Below, in pieces: positions 14,835 through 22,249 of a stretch of 22,249 nucleotides of DNA. The stretch comes from an uncultured Collinsella sp. (GTDB taxonomy: Bacteria; Actinomycetota; Coriobacteriia; Coriobacteriales; Coriobacteriaceae). The stretch lies in assembly GCA_900543945.1 (NCBI GenBank), contig UQTN01000025.1, positions 1 through 22,249 on the forward strand. Reading direction: 5' to 3'. Numbering within the stretch: position 1 is the first letter of the stretch; every line of letters starts with the position of its first letter. Under the pieces are notes generated by a model. The model saw only the letters and a list, made by a program, of their open reading frames with translations, did not search any database and was not told the origin of the DNA. The translations under genes and the position numbers were made by a program.

Positions 14835-16813
14835 TGTCGCAAGTGAGCAAGACTTCGGTCATCCAGCCGGAGACTATACTGGACTTCATCGACGGCGTGA
14901 CGCAGCGCAGGGACACCCCCGAGGAGCGAGTGCGCCAGGAAATCCTAAAGTCCCTCGTGCGTGAGTACGGTTACAAGAAGGAGCAGATCGGGGTCGAGGA
15001 GTCGATCAAGTTCGGCAGCAACCGAAAAGCGGTCGACGTCGCCATCTGGGAGCCGGGAAAAGCGCACACCCAGGAAAACATCCACATCATCGTCGAGTGC
15101 AAAGACCCCAAGACCAAGGCCAAAGGCAAAAAAGACGGCGTAGATCAAATGCACTCCTATGCGTCTGCCTGCATGAACTCGACCTATGGCATGTGGACCA
15201 ACGGCGACGAGTTGCTTACCTTCCGTTACGTGGTGGACGATGCCGGCAAGCGCGGCCCCGAGGCCGTGCCCGATCTGCCACATGCTGGTGGCGAGGTACC
15301 CGACGACGCGCCGCGCTTCGACCAGTTGCGCCCCGCCGCCAGTGACTCGCTGCTGTACTCGTTCCGCCGCTGTCACAACTACATCGCCGGAAACCAAGGC
15401 ATCCAAAAGGCCGAGGCATTCCTTGAACTGCTCAAGATCATCTTCTGCAAAATCCAGGATGAGCGCGACTCCGAGACGCCAACGTTCTACATCACGCCAA
15501 CCGAGCGCCAGGGCGCCGCGGGTAAGAAGAAGTGCCGCAAGCGCATCGAGGCACTCTTTGGAAACGTCAAGCAGTCGTACGAGACCATCTTCAAGGCCGA
15601 CGAGCGCATCGCATTAACCGACGATGTGCTCGCCTACATCGTGGCGCAGCTGCAAATGTATTCCCTGCTCGAGAGCGACGTGGACGTTAAGGGCCACGCG
15701 TACGAGACAATCGTGGGCTCCAACCTGCGTGGTGACAAGGGCCAGTTCTTCACGCCGCGCAACATGTGCCACATGATGGTGCGGATGGTCGACCCGTCCG
15801 AAAACGACGTCATCCTCGACCCCGCCATGGGCACCTGCGGCTTTTTGGTCACGGCCATGAATTACGTGCTTGAGAAGATCAGAGACTCCGTCGAGGTGAG
15901 CGGGCGCAGCAAAGCAGCCAAGCAAGAGGCTCTGATCGCGCGCAAGCGCGAGTTCCTGTCCAAGCATATCGTGGGCATCGACTTTGATCCCATCCTAGTG
16001 CGTGCCTCCAAGATGAATATGGTTATGAACAACGACGGCACCGGACAGCTGTTCCACGCCAACTCGCTCGAGCCGTTCTCGGGCTTTGAACCCAAACTGC
16101 AAAAGGCGCTGCGCCTGGACGCCGCCGACATTGCGGCAAATAAGGCGCTGCAGCCGGGGCACGGCGTTACGGCGATTATGACCAACCCACCTTTTGGCTC
16201 CAAGATTCCTATCGAAGACCCGGCGATTCTGGAATCCTTCGACCTTGGACACACCTGGTCGTGGTCCGAGGAAGATGCCGAGTGGAGCATGGAACCCAAG
16301 CTCTTCTCATCTCAGCCGCCCGAGATCCTCTTCATCGAGCGGTGTATCCGCCTGCTTGAGCCCGGCGTGGGTGTGGCGGCGCTCGTCATTCCCAACGGCA
16401 TCCTGGGCAACCCGGGTCTGGGCTACGTGCGCCAGTGGATTTTGCGCCATGCGCAGATCCTGGGTTCGGTAGACATGCACCCGGATGCGTTCCAACCCAA
16501 CGTGGGCGTGCAGACATCCGTCCTTGTGCTGAGACGCTGGGACAGTGAGGAAGAGGCATACTGCAAGGACGGTACCTTCCAGGATTACAAGATATTTATG
16601 GCCATCTGTGACCACGTAGGGCACGACAAGCGTGGTCAGACCACCTATGTACGCGACGATGACGGCTACCCCATTGTGCAGGAGCAGACCACCGCGGTGA
16701 CGGGCAACGTGGGCTCCGAAGAGGAGAGCAGCCACACCTCGAAGGAGCGCGTGGTGGACGACGAGACGATGGCGATCGCCGGCGCCTTCTTTGAATGGAG
16801 GCGAGACCAATGA
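14834..16813 (+). CDS. Restriction-modification fusion: N-terminal PD-(D/E)XK-like domain plus N6-adenine methylase
   Basis: The 659-aa protein has an HsdR-N-type nuclease-like domain at about 28-135, with Asp68 in KAVDVAIW and Glu88-x-Lys90 in IIVECKDP matching the D...ExK catalytic pattern. Residues about 170-600 form an HsdM-like N6-adenine methylase: helical N-part, KGQFFTPRN (302-310), SAM motif I DPAMGTCGF (329-337), DFDPILVRASKMNM, and catalytic NPPF at 451-454. The acidic tail ends DETMAIAGAFFEWRRDQ. No HsdR helicase gene follows. This build with a separate specificity subunit resembles BcgI (type IIB), in which one polypeptide cuts and methylates. Classical type I with hsdR elsewhere is the alternative. 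Its stop overlaps hsdS in ATGA. Confidence 0.9.
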   Translation: MSQVSKTSVIQPETILDFIDGVTQRRDTPEERVRQEILKSLVREYGYKKEQIGVEESIKFGSNRKAVDVAIWEPGKAHTQENIHIIVECKDPKTKAKGKKDGVDQMHSYASACMNSTYGMWTNGDELLTFRYVVDDAGKRGPEAVPDLPHAGGEVPDDAPRFDQLRPAASDSLLYSFRRCHNYIAGNQGIQKAEAFLELLKIIFCKIQDERDSETPTFYITPTERQGAAGKKKCRKRIEALFGNVKQSYETIFKADERIALTDDVLAYIVAQLQMYSLLESDVDVKGHAYETIVGSNLRGDKGQFFTPRNMCHMMVRMVDPSENDVILDPAMGTCGFLVTAMNYVLEKIRDSVEVSGRSKAAKQEALIARKREFLSKHIVGIDFDPILVRASKMNMVMNNDGTGQLFHANSLEPFSGFEPKLQKALRLDAADIAANKALQPGHGVTAIMTNPPFGSKIPIEDPAILESFDLGHTWSWSEEDAEWSMEPKLFSSQPPEILFIERCIRLLEPGVGVAALVIPNGILGNPGLGYVRQWILRHAQILGSVDMHPDAFQPNVGVQTSVLVLRRWDSEEEAYCKDGTFQDYKIFMAICDHVGHDKRGQTTYVRDDDGYPIVQEQTTAVTGNVGSEEESSHTSKERVVDDETMAIAGAFFEWRRDQ

Positions 16814-18211
16814 CGATCGCGCCTTTGGTGAAGAGCGTCCGACTTTCCACCGTGCTGGGCGGCGACGTGAGGCTCGAGGCGTCAACCTACCTGCGCGACG
16901 GGTACGGCTTCGTACGCCTTGCCAACCAGTGCGACAACCACAAGAGGCTCGGTGACCTTACCGACATTTGGCAGCCGAGCAGACTGACGGGGTATACCGT
17001 GCCGGAAGGCAAAGGGCTACCCTTCTTTACCGCCGGCCAGGTGTTCGAGGACTTTCCCCGAGTGAGGAAGTGGCTCGCCGCGCCTTTCGTGCCCCAGGCT
17101 GATTCTAGATTCGTCAATCAGGATTGGCTGCTGCTTTCGCGCTCGGGCGTGGTGGGCAACGTTACCGCCGTGTACCCGCATCACCTGAACAAGGTCATCA
17201 CGGACGACCTGTTGCGCATCGAGCCGAAGGACCAAGACGAGTACGGCTGGCTCTACGCGTATATGAAGACGGACTTCTTCAAGCAGATCGCACGAGCGTC
17301 TCAGTACGGTCACATGATCAAGCACATCGAGGTGGCCCACGCCAACGAGTTTCCGGTCATCATGCCCGATGCGGCCACGCGCAAAGCCATCGGCGACAAA
17401 GCTGCCGAGGCTGTGCGCCTGCGCGGCGAGGCCTGGAAGCTGCGGGACGGGGCGTTTAAGCTGTTGGAGAAGGAGGTCGGTATTGCTTGTGAGGCAGAAA
17501 GTCCTGCAGGAACATGCGTGGTGAGTTTATCCAAAGTTATTGACAACAGATCGCGCCTTGATGCTGACAGTTATGCCGGCTCTATAAGCGCCGTAGACTC
17601 ATTGGTTGACGTAATGGAGTATGCGCCACTTGCTGAACTTGTAGAGGACGTCGAAGAGCTTCCTCGCTTCAAGCGGTTTTATGGCGATTCCAACGTTCCC
17701 TTTGTGGGTGTGTCCGAGGTCTTTGACGTTAACACTCAACCGACAAAATTTGTTTACGCCAAGCTCATTAAAAACTGGGAGCGTTACATCCTAAAGCCGG
17801 GAACTCTCGTCATGGCATGTTCTGGTCAAAAGTACGGCATCCTAGGACGAGCTCTTTTTGCTCACGGAGAATCATGAGGGAATGTTTGGCAGCAACCATC
17901 TGCTGAGAATCTATCCCGACGTTACAAAGATTCGAACTGGCTACCTGCTTGCTTTTCTGAACAGTCCCACCGTTGGCAGGCCGTCGGTCGTTCGTTGCGC
18001 ATACGGAACCTCGGTGCCTCAACTTAGCCCTATCGATATCAAAAAAATTCGCGTTCCCCGTCTTGGCGCGGACGTCGAATCTGCCATCGCCGACCTTATG
18101 GACAGGAGCGTGAGCACCTCGGCCAAGGCTGACCAACTTGAGAACGAGGCTACCAAGCTGGCACAGGAGCAGGTCGATATCGCCATCGAGAAGGTTGTCT
18201 CCAACACCTAG
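16810..18211 (+). CDS. hsdS: Specificity subunit HsdS, split by a frameshift at 17855-17859
   Basis: HsdS recognises the two halves of the target sequence and recruits the methylase/nuclease subunit. The start ATG at 16810 overlaps the methylase stop (ATGA) and GGAGG sits 7 nt upstream. The first frame runs to a stop at 17877: target-recognition domain 1 (about 1-190), a helical spacer rich in Ala/Lys/Glu (AATRKAIGDKAAEAVRLRGE), and part of domain 2 to GQKYGILGRALF. The remainder of domain 2 (TENHEGMFGSNHLLRIYPDV, then SVPQLSPIDIKKIRVPRL) and the second helical spacer are one frame away and end at 18211. Dropping one T from CTTTTTG restores about 466 aa. As read, the product lacks the end of domain 2 and the second spacer. 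The second half is also visibly less GC-rich than the first. Confidence 0.85.
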
Positions 18212-18297
18212 TGAGGCGACCTTTTAACCGCCGTTAAGCCTATAGCCTCAACACAAACAAAATGCAACGCGTATCGTAGTAAGTTGGTTAACGGCAT

Positions 18298-18315
18298 AGT
18301 GTGAGAATTCACACT
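18298..18315. repeat. 7-bp palindrome downstream of hsdS
   Basis: AGTGTGA and TCACACT flank GAAT in the gap between hsdS and tRNA-Gly. It could be a protein site or a weak hairpin; no T-run follows. The rest of 18212-18370 has no gene that I can support. Confidence 0.35.
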
Positions 18316-18345
18316 TGGACATTTGATTAACGCTCGCACCCTGTC

Positions 18346-18358
18346 GGGTTCGAATCCC
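18346..18358. other. Isolated T-arm-like sequence downstream of tRNA-Gly terminator
   Basis: GGGTTCGAATCCC resembles a tRNA T arm, but no whole tRNA surrounds it. It lies 13 nt from the A-run of the tRNA-Gly terminator, the same spacing as the copy at 806-817 beside the tRNA-Lys terminator, and the flanks (CCT-TCGGGTTCGAA) also agree. Confidence 0.4.
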
Positions 18359-18370
18359 AGCACTTTATTG

Positions 18371-18401
18371 AAAAAAGCACGGCACCGTGATGGTGCCGTG
18401 C
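18371..18401 (-). terminator. Terminator of tRNA-Gly
   Basis: A 10-bp perfect stem GCACGGCACC/GGTGCCGTGC with a 5-nt loop is followed on the minus strand by six T. It lies 14 bp after the encoded CCA of the tRNA. Confidence 0.93.
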
Positions 18402-18414
18402 TTGTGCTCTTAAC

Positions 18415-18428
18415 TGGAGCGGGCAACG
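18415..18428 (+). repeat. Proximal att-like direct repeat within tRNA-Gly 3' end
   Basis: This is the right copy of TGGAGCGGGCAACG, also found at 12177-12190. It covers the encoded CCA, the discriminator, the 3' acceptor strand and the first bases of the T arm, a common integration target. Confidence 0.5.
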
Positions 18429-18489
18429 GGACTCGAACCCGCGAGTGTCAGCTTGGGAAGCTGATGCCTTACCACTTGGCGATGCCCGC
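18415..18489 (-). tRNA. tRNA-Gly (anticodon CCC), CCA encoded
   Basis: Reading from 18489 down, the acceptor stem GCGGGCA pairs with TGCCCGC, followed by discriminator T and encoded CCA (18417-18415). The D arm is GCCAAGTGGTAAGGC, the anticodon stem TCAGC/GCTGA encloses loop TTCCCAA with anticodon CCC, and the T arm is GCGGGTTCGAGTCCCGT. Its 3' end is the right copy of the island repeat. Confidence 0.96.
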
Positions 18490-18502
18490 TTGTGTGTTGG
18501 CT

Positions 18503-18532
18503 AGTATAACGCGGTTGTCTTGTTCGATACAA
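18503..18532 (-). promoter_or_regulatory. Probable promoter of tRNA-Gly
   Basis: On the minus strand TTGTAT (18532-18527) is followed after 18 nt by TATACT (18508-18503). Transcription would start near 18496, about 7 nt before the mature 5' end at 18489. Confidence 0.6.
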
Positions 18533-18786
18533 GGGTGTCGATGCTTGTTTTAGCTGTGGAGATTCGTTTGGAAAACATGTCAATTGTGGAGACGAGGACC
18601 TTTGACCTCCTGTTCTCCCTATCTTCTACCTGCACTTTTATCTGATTGTTGTATTTGGGCTCGATTTGTCAGAAATCGGGCAAGCTTTTGGTCAGCTTCT
18701 GGTACCTACCCGCATGAACCATGGCGGTAGCCTCATCCCAAGCGCCGCGGCCTCCCCGTGCGGCGCACGAGGGATAAGGAGCAGCC

Positions 18787-21700
18787 ATGTCCAACGCACC
18801 CACGCACTCTGTCCACAGCGCAATCGCAACAGGTCCGCTGCTCCTGCTCCTCTTCCTGCTTTTCGGCTGCCTGGCACCGGGAGCCGCATTTGCCGTCGAT
18901 GGCTACGACCAGCTCGGCTTCCGCACTATTAGCGATGATTGTGGGCCCTTCTTTATCGGCAAGTATGAAGCTCAAGACGCCTCGATTGCCTACTGCATGA
19001 ACCAGGAGCGCCCCGGCCCCACCAAGCCGGGCGGCCCATGGCTCAACTTTGATCAAGGCTGGGTGTGGCTCGACGACGAGTTCGCGGCAATCGTTTGTCA
19101 CGGATATCCTACCGCCACGTCGTTTGGCGCTTACCATCTTTCACCCGATCGCGCCCGCGCCGCCACCCAGCTTGCCGTATGGATGCTCAACGGCACTACC
19201 CATGTCGACGGCACCTACTCCTACACGACCGCTCAGGGCAAAACCAAGAGTGGGCACTTTACCGCCGACGATGAAGTCGTGGCGGCTGCGCGATGGCTCC
19301 ACGACAGCGCAAAATCAGGAAGCATCAAAGCCGCTCCACACCGCGCGCGGCGCTATTTAGGAACCGTATCGGGCGGCAGCAAACGTCAAGACATGCTCTA
19401 TGTACTGCCGACGGTCTCTGTTTCCTTCCAAAAGCAGTCTGCAAACGCTGCCATTACCAGCGAAAACAATACCTATGAGTTTGACGGGGCAACATTCGAT
19501 GTTTTTGAGAGCGCCAGCGGCGCGCGTGTCGGCACCGTCCAGATGGACAGCAACGGTCGAGCGCAGGCAGTACTTCTGCCCAACACGGCATACTACCTAG
19601 TTGAAACGAAGGCGCCGGCCGGCTATGTCCCCCGCCACGATCGTATTGCCTTTACCACGGGGAATGACGGCGGGCGGGTCGCCATTGATGAACAACCTGG
19701 CACCATTACCTTGCGCATCGCAAAGCTCGATGCCGCGACGAATGCAGGCCCCCAAGTTGGAGCTTCGTTCGCAGGAGCAGAATTCGTGTGCGTATCACAA
19801 TCAACCCCTGGATGGGCGCAAATCCTCACGACCGACGAAAGCGGTCGGGCCACTCTCGCCGATGTCCCCTTAGGAACCTTTACCATCTACGAATCAAAAG
19901 CCCCCGAGGGCTACCTGCCATCCAACGACAGCTGGACCTATACCGTTGGAGCCGACCAGCTCGGCGATTCAGGCGTGGTCGAGATCGAATCTCGCGTTTC
20001 CGATATCCCCATTGCGTTTGACCTTGAGATTTCCAAATTCAAGGACTACGGCAATAGCGACCAATCCGGCCTGGAGCAGCCGGCGGGAGGTGTTGTCTTT
20101 GAGGTTGTCAGCAACAGCTCTCAGCAGGTTGTTGGCACACTGACCACAAACATCTATGGCTTTGCCTCCACCAAAGATCAGTCAGAAGCATGGTTTGGCG
20201 CAGGCAAGCGACCCGCCGGTGTCCACGGAGCCATCCCATACGACCGCGCCGGCTACACGGTTCGCGAGGTTCCGGAAACCGTCCCCGAGGGTTTTAAACG
20301 TGCAGGGGAATGGACCGTCGGGGCCAATCAGATTTCCGACGGCGCCGAGCTTCAATATATCGTGGACAACCACGCTCTGTCGACGCATCTCCAGATTGTA
20401 AAACGCGATGCCCAAACAGGCGCTTCTGTTCCACTAGCCGGATTCACCTTCCAACTCCTCGACAGCAATCACGAACCTGTCTCACAAACTTGCTGGTATC
20501 CAGCACATAACGTAATGGACACCTTTACGACTGACGCGACCGGGACCGTCACACTGCCCGAATCGCTCGTGCCGGGCACCTATTATGTACGCGAAACCTC
20601 GGCCAAAGAGCCCTATCTTGTCGGCGAAGAGATCAAGGTAAACATACCCGCCGACATGAACCTAACGCCCGTTGCAATCGCCTCGTATTATGACCACGCC
20701 GCGACCGGAAACATCAGGATCGTTAAAACCGATGCCGTAGACGGCAGCAGCCTAGCGGGCGCCATCTTTGAGATCCGTGCCTCGGGTGATATCGTGCGCC
20801 CCGACGGTAGCATTGCCGCGCTCGACGGTGAGACTGTTGCTACCGTCACAACGGATGAAACTGGAGAAGCACGCGCGGACGACCTCCCGCTGGGATCTGG
20901 CACCGCACGCTACGAGGTTGTCGAGACTCAAGCGCCGGCCGGCTTCCTGCTCGACCGAACGCCCCATATCGTAGACCTCGCTTATGCCGACCAGAAAACG
21001 CCCGTTGTGGAAGCACGGCTTAACGTATCCGACGATTACACTAAGGTTGATATCTCCAAGGTCGATGCAAGCGGTGAGCAGGAAGTGGAAGGCGCACAAC
21101 TCACCTTATATGGTCCCGATAAAACCGAAATAGACTCCTGGACCTCATCCGACAAGCCGCACCGCGTCGAACATCTTGCACCCGGCACCTACTCGTTGCG
21201 CGAAATGATGTCTCCGCGGACCTATGACCTTGCCGAGGAGATAACGTTTGAAATAAAGGATACGGGAGAAGTCCAATCTGTCGCGATGAAGGATGCGCCC
21301 ATCGAGATCAAAGGACAGGTCGACAAGCGTCAGGAGCTTGTCCAACCTATCGGGAAGGGTCTGCTGGCCAACGGCGATGGTAAAAATCGCGCCGCAACGC
21401 AAACCAATACGGACGGACTTTTCTCCTATACCATCGACGCTCGAAACGATTCAGCTACCCGGGTTGATGAGTTCACAATTACCGATGATCTTGAGTGTGC
21501 CAAAGACGGCACGGCGAGATTCGTCTCAATCGAAACCCCCGTCGCCATCGGCGACCTCAACGGTCTGTGCAACGTGTGGTATCGCACGACGCCGTTGGAC
21601 TCGACAGACGTCGATGGGCCGGCAAACGCGACGCTTGACGATGGGCACGAAAATCCTTGGCTTGAGTCCGACGAAGTAAAAGAGAGTCTGGGTGAGGATT

Positions 21701-22218
21701 GCCGCCTCGTCGATTACGACGGCTGGCACCTCTGGAAGGCGGATGTCTCGACCACGGAATCCACCACACTCGAGGCGAAAGAACTTGACCTTGCATCCAA
21801 TATCGTCGTAACGGGCATTCGCATTGAATACGGTGCAGTAGCCGCCGACTTTACGACTCGAAGCGATGTGGATTCTTGGACCCGTGATGATCTCAAAGAT
21901 GAGCACGACGACCTTGACGATGCCAAAGCAATCCTTGGCACAGACGCTCGGGGCGCAGCCGTGCACATGCAGGCAACGTCGGCTTATACGCCCCAAACCG
22001 CACTCACCAACAGCGCGCGCGTCGATCTTTGCCGCAACGGCGGCGGCGATAAACTTGAGTCACATGACGAGGACCGTGTCATTCAACGCTGTACCCTACC
22101 GCAGGACCTACCGGCAACAGGATCAGTTCCCATCGCCGCCTGCATCACCGCGCTTCTGACCTCGGGTGCCGCAGCCTTATGGTTCGCTCGCCTTAGGTCG
22201 ATCCCAGAGAAGCGCTAG
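18787..22218 (+). CDS. LPXTG surface adhesin: thioester domain plus six CnaB/SpaA-type repeats
   Basis: The 1143-aa protein follows AAGGAG by 6 nt and has a signal peptide (hydrophobic core at about 16-35, cleavage likely after AAFA). Residues about 45-195 match a thioester domain: Cys70 in SIAYCMNQE and Gln128 in AATQLAVWML would form the internal Cys-Gln bond used for covalent attachment to host or other surfaces. Six CnaB-type repeats follow, each with a candidate isopeptide Lys and Glu: K216/E273, K313/E369, K417/E494, K539/E603, K647/E713, K758/E806, with typical ETKAPAGY-like ends. Residues about 840-1100 form another pilin-like domain (FSYTIDARNDSATRVDEFTI). The end is a sorting signal: LPATG at 1108-1112, a hydrophobic segment and a basic tail. 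No sortase gene is in the window. The upstream gap (18533-18786) has only a short CGATTT/AAATCG repeat near 18662-18678 and no clear promoter. Confidence 0.93.
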   Translation: MSNAPTHSVHSAIATGPLLLLLFLLFGCLAPGAAFAVDGYDQLGFRTISDDCGPFFIGKYEAQDASIAYCMNQERPGPTKPGGPWLNFDQGWVWLDDEFAAIVCHGYPTATSFGAYHLSPDRARAATQLAVWMLNGTTHVDGTYSYTTAQGKTKSGHFTADDEVVAAARWLHDSAKSGSIKAAPHRARRYLGTVSGGSKRQDMLYVLPTVSVSFQKQSANAAITSENNTYEFDGATFDVFESASGARVGTVQMDSNGRAQAVLLPNTAYYLVETKAPAGYVPRHDRIAFTTGNDGGRVAIDEQPGTITLRIAKLDAATNAGPQVGASFAGAEFVCVSQSTPGWAQILTTDESGRATLADVPLGTFTIYESKAPEGYLPSNDSWTYTVGADQLGDSGVVEIESRVSDIPIAFDLEISKFKDYGNSDQSGLEQPAGGVVFEVVSNSSQQVVGTLTTNIYGFASTKDQSEAWFGAGKRPAGVHGAIPYDRAGYTVREVPETVPEGFKRAGEWTVGANQISDGAELQYIVDNHALSTHLQIVKRDAQTGASVPLAGFTFQLLDSNHEPVSQTCWYPAHNVMDTFTTDATGTVTLPESLVPGTYYVRETSAKEPYLVGEEIKVNIPADMNLTPVAIASYYDHAATGNIRIVKTDAVDGSSLAGAIFEIRASGDIVRPDGSIAALDGETVATVTTDETGEARADDLPLGSGTARYEVVETQAPAGFLLDRTPHIVDLAYADQKTPVVEARLNVSDDYTKVDISKVDASGEQEVEGAQLTLYGPDKTEIDSWTSSDKPHRVEHLAPGTYSLREMMSPRTYDLAEEITFEIKDTGEVQSVAMKDAPIEIKGQVDKRQELVQPIGKGLLANGDGKNRAATQTNTDGLFSYTIDARNDSATRVDEFTITDDLECAKDGTARFVSIETPVAIGDLNGLCNVWYRTTPLDSTDVDGPANATLDDGHENPWLESDEVKESLGEDCRLVDYDGWHLWKADVSTTESTTLEAKELDLASNIVVTGIRIEYGAVAADFTTRSDVDSWTRDDLKDEHDDLDDAKAILGTDARGAAVHMQATSAYTPQTALTNSARVDLCRNGGGDKLESHDEDRVIQRCTLPQDLPATGSVPIAACITALLTSGAAALWFARLRSIPEKR

Positions 22219-22249
22219 CGCGATAAAAAAGCGGGCGAGCCAGTCCCCC

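Larger units (their letters stand above)
12177..18428. mobile_element. Putative tRNA-Gly-integrated defence island (no integrase seen)
   Basis: The 14-bp sequence TGGAGCGGGCAACG occurs at 12177-12190 and again at 18415-18428, where it is the 3' end (including CCA) of the tRNA-Gly gene, in the same orientation. The block extends away from the tRNA 3' end, as expected for integration by a tRNA-targeting recombinase. Its genes are all on the plus strand (AlbA/ATPase protein and the R-M operon), whereas the core genes to the left are all on the minus strand. No integrase, excisionase or replication gene is present, so the element would be decayed or moved in trans. The boundary call is an inference. 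Confidence 0.5.

Noticed and set aside
1..22249. CRISPR array or insertion sequence
   Set aside because: I found no regularly spaced direct repeats and no transposase reading frame on either strand.
22219..22249. A-rich stretch followed by GC-rich bases at the right edge as a terminator
   Set aside because: Only one arm could be inside the window, so a stem cannot be confirmed.

Overview
The window looks like a chromosome segment of a gut Coriobacteriia bacterium (Actinomycetota), most likely Collinsella or a close relative. I infer this from GC-rich core genes, an OmpR/PhoB-type two-component pair, a Tat lipoprotein coupled to a small TSCPD protein, and a very large LPXTG adhesin with a thioester domain. 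The assignment comes from recognising gene families, not from a database search.

Layout. 1-677: 5' part of a TraX-family membrane protein gene (minus strand, cut by the window edge). 678-946: a tRNA-Lys(UUU) gene with its own promoter and terminator, followed by degenerate tRNA-like fragments. 975-12074: a run of minus-strand genes. In order along the + strand these are an M29 aminopeptidase, a two-TM protein, purC, a histidine kinase and its response regulator, a Tat/lipobox lipoprotein coupled to a TSCPD protein, a GGDEF sensor coupled to a family-3 solute-binding protein, and purB. 12177-18428: a block of about 6.25 kb flanked by a 14-bp direct repeat that matches the 3' end of the tRNA-Gly gene at its right edge. 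Inside are an AlbA/GHKL-ATPase regulator-like gene preceded by five copies of one operator-like motif, and a restriction-modification operon (ribbon-helix-helix-like protein, nuclease-methylase fusion, specificity subunit). 18415-18489: tRNA-Gly(CCC). 18787-22218: a 1143-residue secreted adhesin with a thioester domain, six CnaB-type repeats and a sortase signal.

How the parts fit. The two purine genes (purC, purB) and the aminopeptidase are housekeeping. The kinase/regulator pair and the solute-binding-protein/GGDEF pair are two separate surface-sensing circuits. The 12.2-18.4 kb block reads as a small defence island inserted at the tRNA-Gly 3' end, without a visible integrase. Its restriction module has no separate HsdR: the methylase polypeptide carries an N-terminal PD-(D/E)XK-like domain, which resembles the BcgI (type IIB) arrangement.

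Two genes (the GGDEF sensor and hsdS) are each broken by what looks like one extra T in a run of five T on the coding strand. The agreement in sign and context raises a homopolymer artefact as well as real slippage or phase variation. Most long ORFs opposite the GC-rich genes are antisense shadows and are left out.
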